Origin: Prochilodus magdalenae
Lineage: Eukaryota; Chordata; Actinopteri; Characiformes; Prochilodontidae
NCBI GenBank assembly: GCA_024036415.1
Contig: JAMWET010001067.1
Location: 62,001-126,000 of the forward strand
Length of the DNA stretch: 64,000 nucleotides
Direction: 5' to 3'
Below are positions 13,147-24,260 of the stretch, one piece after another. Position 1 is the first letter of the stretch; every line of letters begins with the position of its first letter. The position numbers and the translations under genes are program-made. Below the pieces are notes generated by a model. The model was not told the origin of the DNA. It ran no database searches and was given only the letters and a program-made list of their open reading frames with translations.

Positions 13147-14139
13147 TGTTTAAATGTGACAACAAGAAACAGAGACACTGGAAAAATAATGGCAGAAAGA
13201 GGGGGACTGAGAGAGAAATACAGAGAGACAGAAAGAGAGAAAGTGTGTGTTCTCTCCCATGAGGCTCTCACAGTCTTCACACTTCCACCCCCACAGGCAG
13301 AGCAGAGATGCTTGGCACTATTTCTCTTAAACTCCACCAGCGAGGCAACCAGCTCTCACACAAACTCTCACAGATAGGGATTAAAATTCTGCATACCAGT
13401 ACCTTAGCTTCAACATCCATTCCTGAACAATCTCTGATTCTTTTAAATATTAAATACAATATTAAAAATCTGAAACTCTGTGTCTTCCACAATAACCTTA
13501 TGAGCTATACCTATGGCACAAACCAAATCAACTTTCAATTAATATTTTTACATTCATATTCCTCATATAAACTTTACAGCATTCCTACTGCATTGGCTGT
13601 TTACAGTCATGACACTTCTAAGACAACATATTGACAGCAGGGCTGTAATCTACATTATATACATATATGACGAAAATATAAAGTCTATGAACTCATCTCT
13701 TACAAGCTGCAGTGGGCAAGCTGGCATGATATTAGATGGCATTAGCTAGCTGGGTAGATGTTAACAAACTTTACCACTAGTTAAACTTGTTGCATTGACC
13801 CGGGTCCACAGATCCAGCTAGGCCAGCATGTTTCAAATTGGATAATGGAAAACTGAAGGACCACAAATGTAATTTCATTGAATGTGGTGACCAATTTGCT
13901 GCATCATCAAAAAAACTGTTGCACAAATAGTTGCACCCAGAAGGAATCAACTGACAGGAATCAAAATTGGTGGGTAGGTTTGACATTGTGAGACATACCA
14001 GTGATTTAAGTTACACACTCAGACATGCATGCGATGTAAGCAGGGACAGGCCTTATTACTGTACCCAAGTGACCCAACACCTACAAGAGCAGACATTCAG
14101 TGTTTGTGGCTGCACAACACAAGACTACATGTACACAGA
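13147..14139. other. Unassigned sequence
   Basis: A 108-codon AT-rich open frame (13308-13634, plus) shows no recognisable domain. The Tc1 fragment that follows may extend leftward into 13960-14139, but no alignable transposase was seen there. Confidence 0.3.
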
Positions 14140-14390
14140 TTGTAATGACGGCCACGCTTAACACTACTTCAGCGTCACCAAAGACTGCATTGGTGTCATG
14201 CCAGTGATGGAGTGACTCAGAACGGCAGCAGGTCACCTTCAGTGATGAGTCCCACTTTTGTCTTGGTGGAGACAACCAACGAATCTGTGTGTGGAGGCAC
14301 TGTGGACAGCACCAAGATGAACGATTCATTGTCACAGAAGGTCTGGGGTCACTCCACCTCCATCCTGCCCATATCAGTGTCAATTAATCA
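14140..14390 (+). pseudogene. Tc1-like transposase fragment, catalytic core
   Basis: One frame reads QRHQRLHWCHASD and, after a frameshift, VTFSDESHFCLGG followed by RICVWRHCGQH. This is the segment around the first catalytic aspartate (FSDES) of Tc1-type DDE transposases, with the usual tryptophan-rich context before and after it. There is no start, the second aspartate and the glutamate are absent, and the frame is broken, so it is a relic. No terminal repeats were identified. It belongs to a different Tc1 subfamily from the element at 20383-21866. Confidence 0.8.
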
Positions 14391-14689
14391 TCATTTAGTG
14401 TTCCTGGTAACCTTTATCTTCATTACAATCCGACGTCTTTTTGCTAATAGACTGCTGATGCTGATAACATGCTTTCAGTGAGCAGTGCCTAGATTTTGGA
14501 ATAAGCTAATTGGCTCAAATGATACCAATAGGACAGAGTACTTTTTGATGGATGACAATAACAAAATTCAACAGTTTTTTCTGAATTATGATATCAGACA
14601 TTTAAATGAATGAAGTCAGTGTAAGCTTGCTCAGAGTGAGGCCAAACATTCACTGAGTAGAGAGTTTTAGGGGCATTTCTGCTGCACAC

Positions 14690-14935
14690 AGAGGAATTTG
14701 TCTTCTGCATTTAACCCATCCCTGAAGTGAAACACCCACATACACACAGTGAACAAACAAACTAGGGGGCAGTGAGCACACTTGCCCGGAGCAGTGAGCA
14801 GCCCCTACCCATGGCGCCTGGGAAGCACTTGGGGGTTAGGTGCCTTGCTCAAGGGCACTACTGTTGGTTCAGGGAATCAAACCGGCAATGCTTTGGTTAA
14901 AAGGCTGGTTCCCTGACCTGCAGCTCATGACTGCT
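14690..14935 (-). mobile_element. tRNA-derived SINE copy
   Basis: Same family as 5868-6095, with similar extent. The plus strand shows GGAGCAGTGAGCAGCC, GTGCCTTGCTCAAGGGCAC, GGGAATCAAACCGGCAA (box B complement) and CAGCTCATGACTGCTC (head complement). Confidence 0.8.
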
Positions 14936-15829
14936 CAGTGCTGCTACGCCATACTAAAAGTACATCTTACAAACCTGACAAAGCATGTTCCAACTGAACT
15001 GGCTTCTTCTGCTAAAATCACACCTATGAAAAACCTACCAATATGGTGGATATAATATGCACTATACATAAGCTACATGATTAAAGCCAACATCCCAGTA
15101 TCTCAAAAGCCTCTCACAGAGATTAACAAAGCTCTTGAAAAACATTATTCTATAATAAGCACATGGCCGCAACACTCATGAGGAGGAGGAAGATCAACCT
15201 GCCCTTCGTCGCAACTCTGGAAATGCAGGTAATGTCAGACTTTCAGCCCACCCAAAGACCACTGCAGAAAGAAGTGCTTCCCATAACACACCTTCAGACA
15301 TCAGCTGTTAATCCCTTAAACTCGAAAAACCTACCACACTCATTTTCCTCACTCTCATTATAACTGGTATTACACATTAGTTACATAGTCAAAACTGCAT
15401 TATTTCAGCACCTCTTTGTTATTAACTGAATTAATAGCTCAGGGTTTTAAGGGTTAACGCTGTAAAGGCTACAAGGCTACAGAATCTGGACCCTGGAGGC
15501 ACTCTGAGGAACTCTAAGCAAGTCTGAAACCAGCGTTTTATAAACATACCAGGTTAGGAAACTGCACATTCAGTTACACTGGGCAAAAGAACACAATTCA
15601 TTCAGCCAAGCCCAAAGTGTGGCAGTCACAGAACAGCTCGGAGGTGCTGGAAGTTACATCTTATTAATTGTCTTATGTCAGTAGAAGTCTGTGGAAGAAC
15701 AGGAACACTGGCAACTTTACCTTTCCTTCTAGTTCTTAGTTCTGCATGTGAGGTTCAGCAGATTCAGCCACAGGGATCCTCCACGCATCGTGGCTCATGG
15801 TTACACGGGTTTCTATCTTGGGGTGTGGA
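14936..15829. other. Unassigned sequence
   Basis: No exon recognised. The minus strand at about 15717-15735 has GAAGGAAAG followed by GTAAAG, which could be the splice donor of a non-coding first exon starting in the CpG-rich segment to the right. This is only a possibility. Confidence 0.25.
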
Positions 15830-16330
15830 TTCATGAAGATCCTGAGCCCCTCCGGCTTCATCTGCCTCTCTGCTTCAGGAGAACATTTCTCCCTCCGCGC
15901 TCCTCACGCTCCTCAGTTTAAAACGCACACCCAACTTTTCCCATGCTTCGGTGCGCGCATGCGCAGTCGGCGGAGGCAGAATAAAAAACAAACGAGAAGC
16001 GCAGAATCGGTGGAAACGAAAAGCAGCCCTAATGATTAAACTCGAATAAAATGAATTATCCCAAACTCGTAAATGATCTGCGTCAAGTTGAACAAATGAA
16101 GGACTTTCGTTAGCAACATTTTACAAATGCATGTGAATAAATGTCACGTTTAGCTACAGACGTCATATATCCAAGGAGACAAACACCCACGTATTGAAAG
16201 AGAAGAGTGTTATTTAAGCGCGCGTTGAGCCAGTCTTCCATCCGTGCGTCACACCTTTCGCCATGTACTGCACTGCTCCTCCTGTCCACAGGGTGGCGCC
16301 AGAGGAGAGCGTAACAAAAGTAGCGAGCAG
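15830..16330. promoter_or_regulatory. CpG-rich segment with NRF1-type palindrome, candidate promoter
   Basis: This stretch is richer in CG dinucleotides than its neighbours. It contains the perfect palindrome GCGCATGCGC at 15955-15964, the consensus binding site of the transcription factor NRF1, which is common in CpG-island promoters. A TTATTTAAGCGCGCG string lies at about 16210-16224. If it is a promoter, a minus-strand gene such as the RIN-like gene (exon at 1464-1589) is one candidate target, about 14 kb away. No coding first exon could be recognised in it. Confidence 0.35.
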
Positions 16331-16443
16331 GCTTACTCCTCCAGCTTTCTCCTCCCTATTACGTGTACTATGCCAGAGGTTTTATACTATGTCAGCTCCG
16401 GTCCTGGAGACCTACGGTTTACACATATTAAGACTGATAATTA

Positions 16444-17040
16444 GCTGATGACTTGGATCAGTTCTCACAGCTGCCAAGTAGGAGGAGGTTCCGAAGTATA
16501 AAGTCCAGAACCAGCCGCCTCCGTGATAGTTTCTTCCCCCAAGTCATCAGGCTACTAAACAGCCAGTAGTGCTTATGCACCGGTATATGGACCTGGTTCA
16601 GCACACCTCACCAAAACCATCTAAACGATGATCTCCATGGACAATCATCACTCTGCACTTTACATTAGCATATTTACACTTGCCCATATAGACTGACCTA
16701 CTGTTATCTTCCATCCACACTGTATATCTGTAGTGTATGTATATACATATATAATATTCTATGCCCTGTATCTACCCTGCATCTCTCATCCACCTCAGCC
16801 TTACCATAGTGCTATATGGTAATGTGTACATCTGCATAAATCATAGTTTTTATTCATAATTTTTATTCATAACTGTAAATTAGTGTAACAGAGATTTTAG
16901 TGCTTAGTACTGTATATATTTATTGTCTATTTATATGTTTGTACTGAAGTACTGTAAGGGACTACGCACCTAAGTTTTTCAACTCACCTTCACACCTGTG
17001 AAAATGTGATTTGACAATAAAGTGATTTGATTTGATTTGA
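16444..17040 (+). mobile_element. LINE 3' end (CR1/L2-type)
   Basis: It begins with a translatable tail of the reverse-transcriptase ORF (LPSRRRFRSIKSR, then SFFPQVIRLLNSQ and a stop), the usual C-terminal end in fish CR1/L2-like LINEs. About 500 bp of AT-rich 3' UTR follows. The element ends in GACAATAAAG and then GTGATTTGATTTGATTTGA, a short tandem tail typical of non-LTR elements that end in microsatellites. It is 5'-truncated as most LINE copies are. Confidence 0.8.
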
Positions 17041-17877
17041 GGTGTGTTGGGCGCAGAGAACACCTTAGTGGAAAACCACCGTGGAGTAGGGGAAGTATGT
17101 TGGGTAATATGGGACTTTGTATTAGGTGCTATTGAGTTTGTTTCAAGTTCAATATGACTTTTACTTCAGTGATAAAGATCATTTCATTGCATGTGCCAAA
17201 TTTTACTCTGCAACTACAACATCTTATAAAAACCAATGGCATTGATATAGACTGAGACACAGAAGAGGCAATAATGTCCACTGTGAGAAGTGCTCTTAAT
17301 TAAACACCAGGTCACAAAGGGACAACAAATACAGCCACAGAGCAGATAGGTCACCTCCAGCCACGCAATTCCAAATACAAAGAGCAGTAAGGCCTCTGCT
17401 GGCCCTACCGCAACAGCTCCAGCCTCACTGCACTGTCTTCCCTGTAGATCATTGCAGCTTTGTCCCCACTGTCACAGTTTTCCGTTAAGCTCTTTCATCC
17501 TCGCTGTTCACCTTGAAGTTTTCTGAAACACTGTTCCAATCAAGACTGCTGGGGACACTGTCCAATCAGCCATGATTTCCCACATGAACAGTGCTATTTA
17601 TTAAATAACAGGACAGGAAGGCCATCATCAGGGCGTGCACGCCTCCCCAGAGCCTCTGTGTGTGGCTGCACTATATATATGGCCACACCTACCGAGTTTC
17701 CCAGAGGCAGTGAAGGCAGAGGCAGAGGCCACTGAAATATACAGCATATGAACAGAAACGCTTAGTTTTGATTATTGACATTAGTTTCCATCAAACTTGA
17801 CAGTCTGATGACAGACCCTCAGAAGAGGCTGCGGAGTGTATCAGTGGTAGTCTGAAGTAAACGAAATGCAAGACTAG
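17041..17877. other. Unassigned sequence
   Basis: No exon or repeat recognised. Confidence 0.4.
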
Positions 17878-18055
17878 TTGGACCAGCTGTGGTCCTGTAG
17901 ATCTCCCATCGTCCAGAGCTTAGCTAAAGCTCTAACACACATGATTCAGGTAATGAAGGCCATCAGGGGCATCTGAATGTTAGAGCCAGGTGTGCTACAT
18001 CTTAACTCCTCAGAGAGGTATACCTCCAGGACTGAGATCTGGCACCCCTGAATTA
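17878..18055. mobile_element. Palindromic MITE, family B
   Basis: The left part reads GTGGTCCTGTAGATCTCCC and the right part ends in CTCCAGGACTGAGATCTGG. In between are AGCTCTAACACACATGATTC and TAGAGCCAGGTGTGCTAC, which are imperfect inverse complements of each other. This matches a very common fish foldback element ('tccaggaccagaattggc' type). A half copy may lie at 28580-28690. Confidence 0.6.
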
Positions 18056-19234
18056 GTATAAAGCCTTAAAAGCTCTGATGTAGAAATCCAGCAGCCTGAT
18101 GGGTTACTAGTCTTACTATTAGACTGTAAGATCCTCTTTACCATTAGCATAGATTATCCTCATTGTGTGGGGGCATGTTAGCCAGCATGGGACTGTCCTG
18201 TAAGTAACGTTTTGTCAGCATTAACGGGTTAAAAGATCTTAAACTGACGGATTCATTAAAAATATGAAACACAACCCACACATAACAACGTTTTTCACCC
18301 CTTTCTTTGTTAGTCACTGTTGTTGTGGTTAGTTCTCACCTTGCAGAGCTGACTGAGCCTTTGTGTTTTGTAGTGTGTGTAGATTCTGCACTTACCTAAA
18401 CACTGGTGAATATCTGAATCTTTGACATTTTGGAAAATACTTTATGAAGAGCGTCTATGTAACACATTCATAACATCTTACTAAACACTTCATAATGCGT
18501 TCACTAATGTTTAAAACAACAATACTAAAATATAGATTTCCCGTAATAGTAATATACCAAGGCATTTTCCTGAGAGACATTTTTCAAAATAAAAATCTGT
18601 GTTAGTTTTCGCCGTTTCAGTCTCCGTAGACACACTACCAAAATAAAGCACTGCTGATTCAGCCTTTAAAGTAGTTATGCATACGAGACCTGGTTTACTA
18701 AACGCACTGCAGCCCTTAGCTAGCAGAAAAAGGAGTGTTCAGAAGTGATGGTCACTCTAGCATCATCTGTAACGCCATGGCTGTGGTGAGCTGTTTATAG
18801 CTGCTTTGCTGCTGCAGTAGCAGTTTGTGGCATTATGATAGAGCAGTGCAGGTATGTATGGATATCTGGACAGAGGATGCTAGCTCAGGGAGTTCTTTCA
18901 GGAAGTCCTTACCACTCCTACTGTCTTTAGCTGTGGTTCCACATCTGCATTAGAAGAGTGTGGTAGCCCTGGAAAAACGGGAGTCAGTAGCAATGAGCAG
19001 ACTGGCCATTGTGAGAAACGGATTGAGCATCCAATGAAAATTGAGAAACAAAGAAATTTCAGCCTGTAATAAGGTAACCACAGAGGACTTTTAAATTATT
19101 TGCCCAGTTTAGACATAATACTAAAAGGTCAATACTCTGACCAAATTAAGCCCGATTCAAGTTCAGGGCAAGTGTGCATACTGCCCTCTAGTGTTTGTTT
19201 ATCAGTGTGTGTTTGTTTTAACAAATTCTTTTTT
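18056..19234. other. Unassigned sequence
   Basis: No exon or repeat recognised. Confidence 0.4.
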
Positions 19235-19390
19235 GTGATCTAAATTCTATACCCTAGTTCAAAATTTTAATCCTATTATCCAAATTCTAAATTTCAATCC
19301 TAAATTCTGCATTTAAATTCTAAATTCCAGTCCTAAATTCTACATTTAAATTCTAGATTTAAATTCAAACTTCAAAATTTCAATTAAACG
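19235..19390 (+). repeat. Degenerate AT-rich tandem repeat, TAAATTCTA motif
   Basis: The motif CTAAATTCTA/CATTTAAATTCTA recurs about eight times with variable spacing (roughly 10-20 bp), interspersed with CAATCC and CCAGTCC. It is a low-order, decayed minisatellite. Confidence 0.7.
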
Positions 19391-20382
19391 GACATCATGG
19401 GCAGACATGTAATTTTATTATTTGGAACTATAAACTGAAAAAAATTCTTAAGAGCAAATCCTAAAGGGGGTCACAAAATTGGGGTATATATAATCTATGG
19501 TTTGGATGCTGGAATTTTTCAGTTCAGTTTATAATATAAAGTTCTTTCCATGCATATTATTATATTACTTAAAAATATATAGTTATGTTTACAGTGATAT
19601 ATAGAGGGGTGCAATTCTCTTCTTCTTAGGTGGATTTGATCAGGACCCCTTGTCACCCATTTGTGAATTTTGCATAAACTGTAAAAACCCTCTTCAAACA
19701 AGGTTATGAATAATTGGATGTTACTGTTTCCTCTTTTGCACGGGACTGCTTCTTTCAACAGAGAAAAACGCAGCCACACGACTCCATCGGTCAGTTACTC
19801 ACAATAAAAGCCAGTCTGTGCATCTTCCACTGGAACATCTGACTTCATATTGATTGTAATGTCCATGATATGGACAGTTTCATCACACAGGAACCTAAAA
19901 AGCCATGCCTTCTAGAAGTTATTTTGGATATTGTTTGGATACAATCAGGGTTGTTCATCTTCAAGACTGAACTGCTATATCAAGAGGTAGAAAGACTAAA
20001 TGCCCTCTTTTACCGAAAGAGATTTCGCTGCAACATTGCAGCTGGCTGTGTAACCTCATCCAAGCCCCTTATGTCACATAATGAGCTGCTTTGTTTTGCT
20101 GACACACTGGGCCAGGCTGTTATGTCATGCCTCAGAATCAACCTATTCCGTTCTGCCTACCGTTTCATCATTATCCCAGGTTCTGTGGGTCCTCCATGTA
20201 TATGATGATGCAAATGTGGCTGTGAGTTGCAATGCTGATGTAAGGGAAATTAGAGTCTCAAGCTTTTGGAATTGTTTTTCCTTCCCCATCACCTGCAATC
20301 TGCGTTCAGGAAAGCTGATGGAGTTAGGCCAAGCCTCTTAAGGTTGAAGACTACCTTTTGTAGGCACTGTATATTCTGAAAT
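19391..20382. other. Unassigned, open frames of unknown nature
   Basis: Overlapping plus-strand open frames of 111 codons (19870-20205) and 86 codons (20081-20341) and a minus-strand frame of 86 codons (19519-19779) occur here. None has a recognisable domain. Position beside a cluster of mobile elements suggests transposon-derived sequence, but I cannot name it. Confidence 0.25.
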
Positions 20383-21866
20383 AGTGGTGGGCGAAAATAA
20401 ATATTTGATCCCTTGCTGATTTTGTAAGTTTGCCCGCTGACAAAGATATGAACAGTCTATCATTTTAAGAGTGGGTTTATTTTAACAGTGAGAGAGAGAG
20501 AGAATATCAACAAGAAAATCCAGAAAATGTATGAAATATATAAATTTAATTGCATTTTGCAGAGAGAAATAAGTATTTGATCCCCTACCAAACATTAAGA
20601 GATCTGGCTCCTACAGACCAGTTAGACGCTCCTAATCAACTCGTTACCTGCATTAAAGACAGATGTCTTAAATTGTCACCTGTATAAAAGACACCTGTCC
20701 ACAGACTCAATTAATCAGTCAGACTCCAAAGAGCTTTCTAAGGATGTCAGGGACAAGATCATAGACCTGCACAAGGCTGGAATGGGCTACAGAACCTTCA
20801 GTATGACTCTGGGTGAGAAGGAGACCACTGTTGGTGCCATTGTAAGAAAATGGAAGAAATACAAAATGACTGTCAATCGACCTTGATCTGGGGCTCAATG
20901 CAAAATCTCACCTGGTGGGGTATCCTTGTTACTGATTGTTACTTGTTAATGATCTTAAGGCAGCAAGGACCACAGTCACCACAGTGGTAACACATTACTC
21001 CATAATGGATTAAACTCCTGCAGTGCCCGCAAGGTCCGCCTGCTCAGGAAGGCACATGTGCAGGCCCATCTGAATTTTGCCAATGAACACCTGGATGATT
21101 CTGAGAGTGACTGGGAGAAGGTCCTGTGGTCAGATGAGACACAAATTGAACTCAACTCGCCGTGTTTGGAGGAAGAGAAATGCTGACTATGACCCAAAGA
21201 ACACCGTCCCCACTGTCAAGCATGGAGGTGGTTTCTCTGCTAAGGGCACAGGACTACTTCACCGCATCAATGGGAGAATGGATGGAGCCATGTACCGTAA
21301 AATCCTGAGCGACAACCTCCTTCCCTCTGCCAGGACATTAAAAATGGGCCGTGGCTGGGTCTTCCAGCACGACAATGACCCAAAACATACAGCCAAGGCA
21401 ACAAAGGAGTGGCTCAGATAGAAGCACATTAAGGTCATGGAGTGGCCTAGCCAGTCTCCAGACCTTAGTCCCATAGAAAACTTATGGAGGGAGCTAAAGG
21501 TCCGAGTTGCCAAGCGACAGCCTCAATATCTTAATGATTTTGAGACGATCTGCAAAGAGGAGTGGACCAAAATTCCTCCTGACATAATCCACTACAAAAA
21601 ACGTCTGACTGCTGTTCTTGCCAACAAGGCTTTTGCCACTGAGTATTAAGTCTTGTGTGCTAGAGGGATCAAATACTTATTTCTCTCTGCAAAATGCAAT
21701 TAAATGTATATATTTCATACAATGTAATTTTCTGGATTTTCTTTTTGATATTCTATCTCTCACTGTTAAAATAAACCGACCCATAAAATGATAGACTGTT
21801 CATATCTTTGTCAGTGGGCAAACTTACAAAATCAGCAAGGGATCAAATATTTATTTCCTCCACTGT
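20383..21866 (+). mobile_element. Nearly full-length, inactive Tc1-like transposon
   Basis: About 1.48 kb bounded by long inverted terminal repeats of roughly 85-90 bp. The left TIR includes TATTTGATCCCTTGCTGATT and the right TIR includes AATCAGCAAGGGATCAAATA. Both carry inward GATAGACTGTTCATATC-type sequence. A TA dinucleotide, the target site of this superfamily, sits at both edges. Length and TIR architecture fit an intact Tc1 element of fish. It interrupts the 3' UTR remnant of a LINE that continues at 21870. Confidence 0.9.
20742..21648 (+). pseudogene. Tc1-like transposase, frameshifted and stopped
   Basis: The DNA-binding part reads [15 protein letters not shown] and [12 protein letters not shown] at about 20750-20870, then meets an in-frame stop (cga cct tga) near 20880. 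The catalytic part follows in other frames: [12 protein letters not shown], then [11 protein letters not shown] with the second catalytic aspartate at about 21370, and [15 protein letters not shown] with the catalytic glutamate at about 21478. A TAG stop at 21418-21420 separates the last two motifs. At least two stops and one or more frameshifts make the protein non-functional. The spacing and motifs are those of DD34E transposases. Confidence 0.9.
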
Positions 21867-21869
21867 ATA

Positions 21870-22080
21870 TGATCATTGTGACTTAATTATTGACCAATAT
21901 TTGTTGCTGCACCTCATTACCTGTGCATCACCTGTATACATCTTGTACGACTGCCAACATCACTGTAATTCATGCACTCTGACTGCCTATACCACTGGCA
22001 TTTAGATGACGGCCAGATTATTAGTATTTGTGTAGCTAGTAAACATAACAGTGAAATATCTTTTAAATATCTGTGTAGTA
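21870..22080 (+). mobile_element. LINE 3' UTR fragment
   Basis: Closely parallel to 24055-24260: both carry ATTGTGACTTAATTATTG/AATGTGACCTAATTATCG, ACATCTTGTAC, TCATGCACTCTGACT and GCATTTAGATGAC/GTATTTAGGCGAC in the same order. The Tc1 element ends within a TATA near its left edge, so the transposon probably jumped into this LINE copy. Confidence 0.75.
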
Positions 22081-22099
22081 TCGTTCAGTAACCCTGCAA

Positions 22100-22262
22100 T
22101 ATGTATATACCACTTTTGCATCAAAGAATTGTGCACTTGACCCAGATTTGGTTGATGCCTTCCCTGGTACAATTCTGAGGAGAATTTCCTGTAGACTGGG
22201 ACCCGAATGGCCGCACTCTTCCATACACCTGCAAATTCAGCTACTTTCTTCACACCATGGCT
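22100..22262 (-). mobile_element. Deleted Tc1-like element, copy 1
   Basis: The minus strand (VAEFAGVWKSAAIRV in translation) matches the plus-strand element at 62995-63390 over about 150 bp, for example GAATTTGCAGGTGTATGGAAG against GATTTGCAGGTGTATGGAAG. It represents the transposase DNA-binding region joined to sequence from the far C-terminus. Confidence 0.7.
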
Positions 22263-22869
22263 CAGTTTTGCCAGGGTACACTTTTGTCCAGGGTTTGGTG
22301 TTTTGTCCAGTTAGCTTATATGCCTGTGTGTATCTGAATTCCCCCTGGTCCATTTTAGGACATACTGTCTAATGAAGTATGAAGTATAGTGATGTTATCT
22401 TTTTCCACCATATCGCCCATCTGTGTGCTGCAGACTGGAGGAGTGGATAGCATGCTGTCATTAGTGTTCCTCCTGTCCAGGTGATGAAAGCCAAAGGCGA
22501 AAGCTGTGCTGAGGTCTCGAAAAATGACTTGCCAAATCAGTGCTGCTCGTGTGCACATCACCTGACTCATATCTATAGTCATGACGATGCCGTCTGGAAG
22601 CTATTTAGGTGTGATGTCCTAGATTCCTCCTGCAGTAGAAAATGGCCCTTCGGAAGCACAGTGGGACAGCAGCAGGAGATGGTGAGGGGGGAGGGGGAGG
22701 TCTACTGTTAAATTATACTTTCAACTGATAGTGTGGTTGCTTTCAGGGTTGTTTTTAGGCAATAGCTGGTTTCCACTAAAAGGTGCAGGAGAGAAGCTCC
22801 AGAAATGGCAACATATGTTCATTCTAAGTTTTAGCAACCTGCCTGTTATATTAACGGGAAATAGTATAA
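22263..22869. other. Unassigned, between mobile elements
   Basis: Short open frames without recognisable features. It may be 5' LINE sequence too decayed to read. Confidence 0.3.
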
Positions 22870-24260
22870 ATGGGATATACAGTGCCGGTGTCGGTGATCT
22901 GGAAGACATCATATGTAGTGGCTATTCCAAAGACTGCATACCCCAGTGACCTTAATGGCTACAGAGCAGTGGTGGGGCTCAGCTATGGATCCTTTGTAGT
23001 TCGCTTACCAGCCAAGCATTGGGTTGGAGGATGCAGTCATTTACCTTCTCCACAGATCCTTTGCTCATCTTGAAAAAGCAGGAAGCACTGTTAGAACCAT
23101 GTTCTTTGCTCAATTCAGTTTTTCCAACACCATCAGGCCCACTCTACTGGGGAGCAAGATGGAGAGCGCAAGGGTAGACCTCCATCTCATAAATTATTAT
23201 TATGGATTATCTCACAAACAGGCCACAGTATGTAAAAGTTAAGGACTTTGTGTCAGACACAATACTCTGCAGCACTTGTACACCCCAGGGAATGGTCCTG
23301 GCCCCACAACACCACAATCTGCCATCTAAATTCTCTGATGACTCCGCCATTGATGGCTACGAAAGGGAGTCCAGAGATGTTACAAGGATTTTTATGGACT
23401 GGTGCCATCAGAACTTCCTCCACAGAGACACAGGCAAAACCTAAGAGCTGTTTGAGGATTTCCACAGGACTAAGTTCTCCTCACCCACTCCGGTGAACAT
23501 CCAAGGGACATTGAGATCACCAGAACCCACAAGTACCTGGGTGTTCATCTAAACTGGACTGGTCAGACAACACACATGCTTTGTATACGAAAGGCCAGAG
23601 TAGACTGCACCTGCTGAGGAGGCTCCGGACATTCGGGATACAGGGTCCGCTCCTCCATATGTTTTATGACTCGGTGGTGGCATCAGCCATCTTCTACAGC
23701 ATTGTCTACTGGGGTGGTGGCATTACGACTGAAGAGAGAAAGAAACTGGACAAGGTGATCAGGAGGAAGGCAGGCTCTGTTCCGGGCTATTCCATTGGTC
23801 CCAGTGGAGGTAGTTGGGGACAGGAGGATGATGACTAAGCTGGCATCCATAATGGAGAACACCTCTTACTAACTACAAGAGCCACTGCACTGGCCAGCCC
23901 CTTCAGTGACAGGCCCCTCCACCTGCGGTGTGTTAAGAGATACTGCAGCTCTTTTCTCCCTACTGCTGTTAGGCTCCACAACCGGCTCCTCCCCAAGCAG
24001 AGCATCAGACACTCACTACTGTAGCACACTATATGAACCCATTCTATCTATATACTCAATGTGACCTAATTATCGTGCAGTATTTGCTGCTGTACCTCGT
24101 CATTTTATACATCTTGTACTGTGACTGCCAACATTACTATGACTCATGCACTCTGACTCCCTATATCATCAGTATTTAGGCGACTGCCAAGATTAGATTA
24201 TTAGATATAAGTATCTGTACAATATCTTTCAATAACTGTGCAAGATATATCTGTGCAACA
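22870..24260 (+). pseudogene. LINE reverse-transcriptase ORF remains plus 3' UTR (CR1/L2-type)
   Basis: Pieces of a LINE ORF2 appear in order across shifting frames. They are VVAIPKTAYPSDLNGYRAVV (about 22910-22970), HLEKAGSTVRTMFF and FSNTIRP (23070-23140), and NRPQYVKVKDFVSDTILCST with TPQGMVL (23210-23300). Then come FSDDSAIDG (23330-23360), HKYLGVHLNWTG (about 23530-23565), YTKGQSRLHLLRRLRTFG and VVASAIFYSIVYWGGG (23582-23720), EVVGDRRMMTKLASIMENTS (about 23805-23865), and SSFLPTAVRLHNRLLPK (about 23950-24000). The YADD-box region between PQG and FSDDS is deleted. Multiple frameshifts and deletions make it inactive. The 3' UTR resembles 21870-22080. Confidence 0.85.
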
